Positions 58,814 through 64,000 of a DNA stretch of 64,000 nucleotides are shown here, one piece after another. The stretch is from Clostridia bacterium (GTDB lineage Bacteria > Bacillota > Clostridia > Oscillospirales > Acutalibacteraceae). How positions within the stretch are numbered: the first letter of the stretch is position 1; every line of letters starts with the position of its first letter. The notes beneath the pieces are model-generated. The model was not told the origin of the DNA and searched no databases. It saw only the letters and a program-made list of their open reading frames with translations. A program made the position numbers and the translations under genes. The stretch is taken from positions 1 to 64,000 of the forward strand of contig JAFRQQ010000013.1 of NCBI GenBank assembly GCA_017428525.1. Direction: 5' to 3'.

Positions 58814-59773
58814 TTATTTCAAGGCGAGCAGCACCATCTGATCCTCGGCAAAGGGCAGGAGCTGCGGATAGAATTTCTTTGCGCAGGCCTCGAAGCTGAC
58901 CAGGATCTGCCCGTCGCAGCATTCCAGATCCTCACTCATGCGCGGCAGCTTCATTGTCGCCGTCTGACGCAGACTGTCCAGCGCGTAAAGCGGCAGCGCT
59001 GCGACGCCGATCGTCACCGTGCCGTCCGGTTCGCCGCCGCCGCGATACTGCAGCAGCTTTGCGTTTGAAAAGCCGGCGGATTGAGAAAGCACCGCCGTCC
59101 CGTCCGGCGTCACGGCAAAGCCCTGGATCTCGTCGCAGACGGCATAGGCCGCGCACGGCGCGGTCTCCAGACCGAATTGCGCCGCGGGATCGACGCGGTA
59201 GGCAAACACCAGCGCCTGATACTCGCTGCCGTCCGGCGTTGTAACGCGGTGGCTCTCGTCCGTTTCGTAGCCGTCGGCATGATATTCGCCGACATAGAGC
59301 AGCGCGCCGTCGCAGGAGCAGAAGGAGGCGTTGCAGGGCACAGGGATGCTGCCGAGAAAGGCGACGGTATCGCCGTCCTGCGCCGCGAGCAGCGCCTGCG
59401 CGTCAAGCACAAAGAGCTGGCTCTGATTGCTGATATAGACGTAATTCCCCGCACAGGTCACGCCGCCGGCATGGCCGCCGTAAGCGCTGCCGTCCGCCCG
59501 CTGCAGAATAATGCAGGTCGCTGCGCCGTCCCGGAGCAGGAACAGCCGGGAATCCGTATCGTCATTCATGTAACCGCAGGAGATATAGCAGTCCCCCGCC
59601 GCAAGATAAGTCGCGCCCTGCGGGACATAGGCCGAATCCTGCACGCCCGGCACGTCAGCCACCGCCGTGCGGGCGTTCATATAGTCCGGATAGGCGATGC
59701 GCCAGAAGAAGGCGCCGATCAGCGCAACCAGCGCGAGCAGCGCCGCAAGCGGTGAACGCGAAGAAGCATGCAT
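58814..59773 (-). CDS. Membrane-anchored beta-propeller-like protein
   Basis: 319 residues. An N-terminal helix (LAALLALVALIGAFFWRIAY) anchors the protein and the rest is predicted outside. The remaining 285 residues are beta-strand rich, with recurring strand-turn units (GGVTCAGNYVYISNQSQLFV, ASFCSCDGALLYVGEYHADG, IQGFAVTPDGTAVLSQSAGF), typical of a six-bladed propeller of the NHL/YncE or strictosidine-synthase-like type. I see no clear catalytic site. GGAGGG precedes the start. It follows the multi-pass membrane gene on the same strand by 15 bases, so the two are probably one operon. It may sense or bind a ligand at the surface. Confidence 0.65.
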   Translation of the reverse strand: MHASSRSPLAALLALVALIGAFFWRIAYPDYMNARTAVADVPGVQDSAYVPQGATYLAAGDCYISCGYMNDDTDSRLFLLRDGAATCIILQRADGSAYGGHAGGVTCAGNYVYISNQSQLFVLDAQALLAAQDGDTVAFLGSIPVPCNASFCSCDGALLYVGEYHADGYETDESHRVTTPDGSEYQALVFAYRVDPAAQFGLETAPCAAYAVCDEIQGFAVTPDGTAVLSQSAGFSNAKLLQYRGGGEPDGTVTIGVAALPLYALDSLRQTATMKLPRMSEDLECCDGQILVSFEACAKKFYPQLLPFAEDQMVLLALK

Positions 59774-59788
59774 CGGAATCCCTCCGTT

Positions 59789-60700
59789 TTATGCGGCTTT
59801 CTTCTCAAAGAAGCCGGTGAAGTTGAGCATGAAGAGCAGCACATAGGCGGCGGTCATCGGGATATTCTCAATGATCGCGCTCTTGAAGCCCGCAACGGTC
59901 AGCACGGCCAGGGCAATCAGCACCAGACCGAAGGCGATCAGCGCGCCGAGGAAGCGGCCTTTTTCTTTTATCGCTTTGCTAAAAAGAAGAATCACCAGCG
60001 GAATCGCGCAGCAGCCGGCGAAGAGCACGGCGCCCAGCCAGTGGCCCAGGCAGCGCAGCACGGTGAAATCCTTCTCCACGCCCCAGGACGGGCAGTTGAC
60101 CGTGATGAAGATCGCGGCGGAGCCGATCGTGCCGAGGATGACGCCCAGGCGGCTGTTGAAGCCGTATTTATTGTAGGCATACATCGTATTCATAAAGACC
60201 GAGGCGGAGGCCAGCACGCCCCAGGCGCGGAAGGACCAGGGATACTGCAGGCCGGTCATGCTCGCGGTGATGAAGGTGAGCTTGTCGTGGAAGGTTGCCT
60301 GCGTGACAACGCCGTCCTTCACGATCGTCACGTCAAAGAAGCCGTACCAGTTGATGAAGACGCAGCCGACGATCAGCAGGATCAGGCAGGCAACGGTCAC
60401 GCCCTTGCCGAGGGACTCGGCGTAGAGAATCTTTTTGATATAGACGATGAACAGCAGCAGGGCGACGCAGGAGCCGATCACCCAGAGCGGATAGAGCCAG
60501 TGACGGCCCATCATGCCGGTGATGTCGGGATGCGTATAGGGCGGATAGTAGCCGCTGATCTGCCGCGCCGCTTCCGTTTCGTAATTGATCAGCACGACGT
60601 CCCGCATGATGAAGGTCATCCAGGCGCCGTAGACCGCCGTGATGATCAGCCACAGGATCGCATAGCCCTTGGGCATATTGCGTTTTTCGAGCTCGCTCAT
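59789..60700 (-). CDS. Multi-pass membrane protein of unknown function
   Basis: 303 residues from the ATG at 60700 (GAGGAG site). About eight membrane helices, among them YAILWLIITAVYGAWMTFIM, GVTVACLILLIVGCVFINWY and VLLFMLNFTGFF at the end. An extracellular loop after helix 1 (NYETEAARQISGYYPPYTHP) is Tyr/Pro-rich. The repeated helix pattern in the second half somewhat resembles DUF998-type membrane proteins, but I am not confident of a family. No catalytic motif is visible. It is first in an operon with the propeller-like protein, and its promoter is at 60747-60775. Confidence 0.7.
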   Translation of the reverse strand: MSELEKRNMPKGYAILWLIITAVYGAWMTFIMRDVVLINYETEAARQISGYYPPYTHPDITGMMGRHWLYPLWVIGSCVALLLFIVYIKKILYAESLGKGVTVACLILLIVGCVFINWYGFFDVTIVKDGVVTQATFHDKLTFITASMTGLQYPWSFRAWGVLASASVFMNTMYAYNKYGFNSRLGVILGTIGSAAIFITVNCPSWGVEKDFTVLRCLGHWLGAVLFAGCCAIPLVILLFSKAIKEKGRFLGALIAFGLVLIALAVLTVAGFKSAIIENIPMTAAYVLLFMLNFTGFFEKKAA

Positions 60701-60746
60701 TTTCTTCTCTCCTCTTTTTCGGCGAGAACCGCCGGATTTCGATTCT

Positions 60747-60775
60747 ATTCTATCAAATGCCGCGAAAAGATGCAA
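60747..60775 (-). promoter_or_regulatory. Promoter of multi-pass membrane gene
   Basis: Minus-strand TTGCAT, 17 bases, TAGAAT. Confidence 0.65.
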
Positions 60776-60817
60776 TCTTTTTTTGCAAGAAAACCGCCGT
60801 GCGGACAAAAAACAAGG

Positions 60818-60846
60818 TTGATTCTTTTTCCTCCCTGTGCTAAAAT
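60818..60846 (+). promoter_or_regulatory. Promoter of secreted hydrolase gene
   Basis: TTGATT, 17 bases, TAAAAT; 32 bases from the start codon. Confidence 0.65.
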
Positions 60847-60878
60847 GGAATTCAGAAAAAAGGAAAGAGGAATGACGC

Positions 60879-62387
60879 ATGAAAACGCTGCAACGCTTTT
60901 GCAAGCCTGTCGCCGCCGTGCTGCTCGCGCTGGTGCTCGCGCTCGGCGCGCTGCTCCCCTGCTTTGCCGCAGAAGCGGCGCCGGTCCTGCCGCACGTGGA
61001 TATCCGCGGCTTCATGAACGCCGCAATTTACGCGGATCAGAACGACCCGACGAGCGATCAGCTCTGGCCGCTGGACGTCAAGCGCATCCTGCAGGCCGCC
61101 GGGGACTGCATCCCCTCGCTTGCCCGCTTTGCGCTGAACAAGGATTATGACAAGCTGACCGAATCGATCGTGCCCTATATCAACGAGCTGTTCCGCCCGC
61201 TGATGTGCGACGAACACGGCGATCCCGTCGTCGAGGGCAGCGGCGCGTATCTCTATTATCCGACCTATGACGAGGTGCTGGCCGAGCCGAAGCTGAGCTT
61301 CTCCTATGACTGGCGGCTGGATCCCTATGTTTCCGCCGCGCGGCTGAACGACTACGTCACCTATCTGACCGATACGCTCGGCTTCGGGCAGGTGGTCATG
61401 GAATGCCACAGCAACGGCGGCGTCGTGATGCTGACCTATCTCTCCGTCTACGGCGCGCAGCGGGTCAAGAGCGTGTGCTTCAGCGCCTCGGCGATTTACG
61501 GCGCGGGCTTTGCCGGCGAGCTGGTCAAGGGCAACCTGCTGATCGATGAAGGCGGCCTGAACGAATACCTGCTTTCCGCCTTCGACAACAATGAACGCGC
61601 CGCCCTGCTCACCGGTCTGATGGAGGCGCTCGACAAGGCGGGCATCATTTCCTCGCTGACCTCCTTTGCCAACGGGCTGATCGAGCATTCCCATGATTAC
61701 TTATATAAAAAGTCCGTGCTGCCGATCTTCGGCAACTGGCTGAATATCTGGGCCATGGTGCCCGACGACGACGTTGAGGCGGGCAAGGACTATATCTTCG
61801 GCGAACTGATGGCAGATGAAGACGTGGATTACACGGCCTTCCTGGAACGCGTCGACGCGTTCACGGCGGATTTCCGGGTGCAGCGCGAGGCGCATCTGCG
61901 CGCGGTGAACGACGCGTGCAGCGTGTATGTCTTCTGCTTCTACGGCTACACGGGCATTCCCATCACGCGCGACTGGACTGTGATGAGCGACGGGGTGCTG
62001 ATGTCGAAAGACTCCTCCTTCGGCGCGGAATTTTACAGCGTCGGCAGCCTTGATGAGTTCGAGCCCGGCCCCGGGATCTCGCCGGACGGCAAGGTCAACG
62101 GCGCGACGGCGCTCTTCCCGGATCAGACCTGGTATTTCAAGCATTGCCGCCATTCCCTGGCGCATCCCGATCTGGACGCGATGGCGGAAACGCTGCTCTA
62201 TGCCGACGGGCAGGCCACCGTGGAGACGTTCGAGGCCTATCCGCAGTTTATGCGCTTTGACCGTCTGACCCGCACCATCGGCCCCGATGACGGCGTCGTT
62301 ACCTCCCCGCTGACCTTCCTGCAGCGCGTGCAGGCATTCTTCCGCGACCTCTGGGCGCGTTTGATTGCCGTATTCCAGCCGCGCTGA
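60879..62387 (+). CDS. Secreted alpha/beta hydrolase with amphipathic C-terminal tail
   Basis: 502 residues. The signal peptide is MKTLQRFCKPVAAVLLALVL with cleavage near CFAAEA. The nucleophile elbow is VMECHSNGGVVML (Ser in C-H-S-N-G). YDWRLDPYVSAARLNDYV before it resembles LCAT-type lipases. A late DQTWYFKHCRHSLAHPD motif, equivalent to DTTFYFKNNRHDLTQ of the protein at 9854, probably carries the catalytic His, so the two are distant paralogs. The last residues are LTFLQRVQAFFRDLWARLIA, the shared tail in its clearest form. It should act outside the cell on a lipid or ester; the substrate is unknown. It may share a transcript with the lipoprotein 24 bases downstream. Confidence 0.82.
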   Translation: MKTLQRFCKPVAAVLLALVLALGALLPCFAAEAAPVLPHVDIRGFMNAAIYADQNDPTSDQLWPLDVKRILQAAGDCIPSLARFALNKDYDKLTESIVPYINELFRPLMCDEHGDPVVEGSGAYLYYPTYDEVLAEPKLSFSYDWRLDPYVSAARLNDYVTYLTDTLGFGQVVMECHSNGGVVMLTYLSVYGAQRVKSVCFSASAIYGAGFAGELVKGNLLIDEGGLNEYLLSAFDNNERAALLTGLMEALDKAGIISSLTSFANGLIEHSHDYLYKKSVLPIFGNWLNIWAMVPDDDVEAGKDYIFGELMADEDVDYTAFLERVDAFTADFRVQREAHLRAVNDACSVYVFCFYGYTGIPITRDWTVMSDGVLMSKDSSFGAEFYSVGSLDEFEPGPGISPDGKVNGATALFPDQTWYFKHCRHSLAHPDLDAMAETLLYADGQATVETFEAYPQFMRFDRLTRTIGPDDGVVTSPLTFLQRVQAFFRDLWARLIAVFQPR

Positions 62388-62411
62388 TTACTGTACACAG
62401 AGGTGCCTGCA

Positions 62412-63809
62412 ATGAAAAAAGCGCTCTCGCTCCTGCTTCTGCTCGCGCTGCTGCTTTGCGCCGGGTGCGGCGACGAAAGCGATCGATCCGCGTGGAAGGT
62501 GCCTGCGGACGCAGCGGCGGATCTGATGGAAATCTATCGGCGATGGGACGGCGACGTGCCGATCCTCCCCGCCGACTGGACGCCGTCCTATGATTCGTTT
62601 GTGCTGTATGACGTCACCCTGCGCGGCGGCTTTGCCAGCGTGTGCGACCTGAACGGCGACGGCAAAGACGAGCTGCTGTTCGGCAAAAAGAATACCCGCA
62701 CCGAAGATCCCCTCTCCCCTGTGGTGATCACTGCGGTTTTCACGATCCGCGGCGGCAAGCCGGTGTATCAGTTTCAATCCAGGCACGATGATTACTACAC
62801 ACAGCGCGACGCAACCGGCTATTTTGAAAACGGCACGCTGCTGATTGCAGAGGTGGAGACGGACGACCCCGGCTGGCAAACGGAGGCGCAGCGCTATACC
62901 TCTGCGCACAGCTTCTACCGGCTGGAGCACGGAGAGCTGCGCTGCAAGCTCACCGTTCATCCGTTTTCCGAAAACGGCGAAATGCGCTACGGCATTTACG
63001 AGTGGAAGACGGAAGGCTCCGGCGTGAAATTGAAAAAAGGATACGCCCTGTCCCGGGCGGAATACGATGCGCTCTACACAAAGTGGACCGGCGGCACGCC
63101 GATGCTGCAGCCGGCATGGCGTGAACTCCAGCAGGCGGCGCCTGCGCCGGGGACGACGGCCCGCACGGACGAGGAGCTTGCGGCGCAAAAAGCGCAGCAG
63201 GCAGAGGCGGCGCGAAAGGAACGGATCGAGCTGTATAAAAACGCAGCGGCCGGCGTCTATCCCGTTATCGAGTCTACAGACGATGTGGAAGAGTACCGCA
63301 GACTCGTGGCGCTGTACGATTTTGACGGCGACGGCGTCAAGGATCTGATCAACGGTTACCGGGAGAACGGCAAGGGCGTTTTGGTCGGCGGCGTCCACCT
63401 GGTGCGCGACGGTGTACCGGACCCCGCGCCGCGTATTACGCCTATCGACCCCGACGTGTTCATCGAGCAGACCGCACTCTATGCCAACGGCGTCCTCGCC
63501 GTCACCACCTATGCGATGGGCGACCCTACGTTGGCAAGTGAAGAATACTATCAGGTCGTTGACGGTCAGTTCTGCAAAATCGCCCAAATCACGTTAGACG
63601 CTGCGGAACTGACGCGGATCCACTATACCGAAATGTGCGCGCCCTTCGACCCCGACCACGACCCTTACACCTATCCTTTCGGTTCCTATTACGATGAAAA
63701 CGCGGTCGGCAGAGACCTCACGGCGGAGGAATACCGGACCGTCAAAGCCGAGCTCATCGGCGACGACCCGGTGGATCTGCAATGGCAGCTTGCGGATAGG
63801 CAAAGATGA
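62412..63809 (+). CDS. Lipoprotein with two EF-hand-like calcium loops
   Basis: 465 residues from the ATG at 62412 (AGAGGTG site). MKKALSLLLLLALLLCAGCG carries a lipobox (LLCAGC), so it should be lipid-anchored outside the membrane. Two Ca2+-type loops appear in similar contexts: VCDLNGDGKDELLFG near 80 and LYDFDGDGVKDLINGY near 310. Each follows an FG-GAP/VCBS-like strand. A charged helical segment (about 250-275, TARTDEELAAQKAQQAEAAR) separates the two beta-rich halves, suggesting an internal duplication. There is no enzymatic motif. Codon use is slightly less GC-biased in the second half. It lies 24 bases after the secreted hydrolase and is likely co-transcribed with it. Confidence 0.75.
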   Translation: MKKALSLLLLLALLLCAGCGDESDRSAWKVPADAAADLMEIYRRWDGDVPILPADWTPSYDSFVLYDVTLRGGFASVCDLNGDGKDELLFGKKNTRTEDPLSPVVITAVFTIRGGKPVYQFQSRHDDYYTQRDATGYFENGTLLIAEVETDDPGWQTEAQRYTSAHSFYRLEHGELRCKLTVHPFSENGEMRYGIYEWKTEGSGVKLKKGYALSRAEYDALYTKWTGGTPMLQPAWRELQQAAPAPGTTARTDEELAAQKAQQAEAARKERIELYKNAAAGVYPVIESTDDVEEYRRLVALYDFDGDGVKDLINGYRENGKGVLVGGVHLVRDGVPDPAPRITPIDPDVFIEQTALYANGVLAVTTYAMGDPTLASEEYYQVVDGQFCKIAQITLDAAELTRIHYTEMCAPFDPDHDPYTYPFGSYYDENAVGRDLTAEEYRTVKAELIGDDPVDLQWQLADRQR

Positions 63810-63830
63810 TTCGAACACATTCGTTTTTTC

Positions 63831-64000
63831 AGGCAGATTTCCGGCAATGCTGCGTCATCTGCCTTGACAATACGGCAAGTATTCTCTGCGGCAGCTTCCT
63901 TGCCTTGCGCAAAAATCTGCACTGAAAAAATGCGCAGCACCGCACGGCGCGGATGTTTTTCGTCAGGCAACGAAAAAGCGCAGGCAATACTTGCTGTATG
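63831..64000. repeat. Palindromic repeat element cut by right edge
   Basis: Inverted arms AGGCAGAT / ATCTGCCT at 63831-63838 and 63857-63864. A second pair, CAATACGGCAAGTATT (63879-63894) and GGCAATACTTGCTGTAT (63983-63999), is near-complementary. The order of blocks resembles bases 1-131 of the window. No gene is seen in 63810-64000. Confidence 0.5.

Noticed and set aside
63689..63970. 93-codon minus-strand frame at the right edge
   Set aside because: It lacks a convincing ribosome site, spans the end of the lipoprotein gene and a palindromic repeat, and has no recognisable motif.

Overview
The window looks like a chromosomal stretch from a GC-rich (roughly 60% or more by eye), low-mobility, spore-forming member of the Clostridia, most like gut Oscillospiraceae/Ruminococcaceae. 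Supporting this are AGGAGG-type ribosome binding sites, TTGACA/TATAAT promoters with 16-18 bp spacing, a Bacillus-type LexA box, a YunB-like sporulation gene, NAD-dependent ligase, the GGGtGRT/NifU-like pair, and dispersed palindromes ending in CCCTACGG. The genus assignment is inference. I saw no rRNA, tRNA, transposase or CRISPR array. Most long open frames opposite genes are GC-driven shadows and are left out.

Layout. 1-3000: a fragment of a palindromic repeat, then a minus-strand set of a secreted protein, a DUF4342-like protein and an unusual HTH-membrane-lipase fusion. 3150-8700: a minus-strand operon of a VTT membrane protein, galactokinase, two M42 peptidases, a GNAT enzyme and a YhhN protein. 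8867-11698: a D-2-hydroxyacid dehydrogenase and a secreted alpha/beta hydrolase. 11891-14372: a five-gene phage-type module (regulator, small protein, tail-fibre-like protein, XhlA-like protein, holin) driven by a promoter whose spacer holds a perfect LexA box. 14609-17885: a sugar isomerase, Gfo/Idh/MocA oxidoreductase and M28 peptidase operon. 17993-22028: a CAP lipoprotein, a YegP-like protein, and a GPH sugar transporter with a membrane-anchored unknown.

22106-28350 is an arginine/pyrimidine operon, argF-carA-carB, in which carB is fused to diaminopimelate epimerase and an ArgR-like box follows the promoter. 28374-35534 carries ligA, yunB, a small membrane protein, an isomerase, a macro-domain/VWA/kinase operon and a broken metallophosphoesterase. 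35570-42844 carries a second GPH-type transporter, DUF1015, a zinc-ribbon membrane protein, a phosphoesterase, an SGNH hydrolase and a CNNM/CorC protein. 42921-48713 carries an ECF sigma factor, a matching anti-sigma-like receptor and a 1030-residue BspA-type LRR surface protein, plus a phosphoesterase. 48795-52847 is a 1350-residue surface protein with five InlB/Listeria-Bacteroides repeats. 53017-55500 is the most disturbed region: a gene with an in-frame amber stop, an AT-richer gene bounded by 35-bp direct repeats, and a cluster of short palindromes. 55505-63809 carries the Fe-S pair, a membrane-anchored GH-A-like hydrolase, membrane and secreted proteins, a second secreted alpha/beta hydrolase and an EF-loop lipoprotein. 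The window ends inside another palindromic repeat.

Three themes stand out. First, a DNA-damage-regulated mini lysis module without head genes. Second, at least four otherwise unrelated exported proteins end in the same short amphipathic tail (F-L-x3-V/I-x2-F-F-R-x-L-F/W-x-R/K-L), which may be a surface retention or export signal. Third, there are unusual gene fusions: CarB-DapF, XRE-TM-lipase, sigma4-XRE and macro-HTH.
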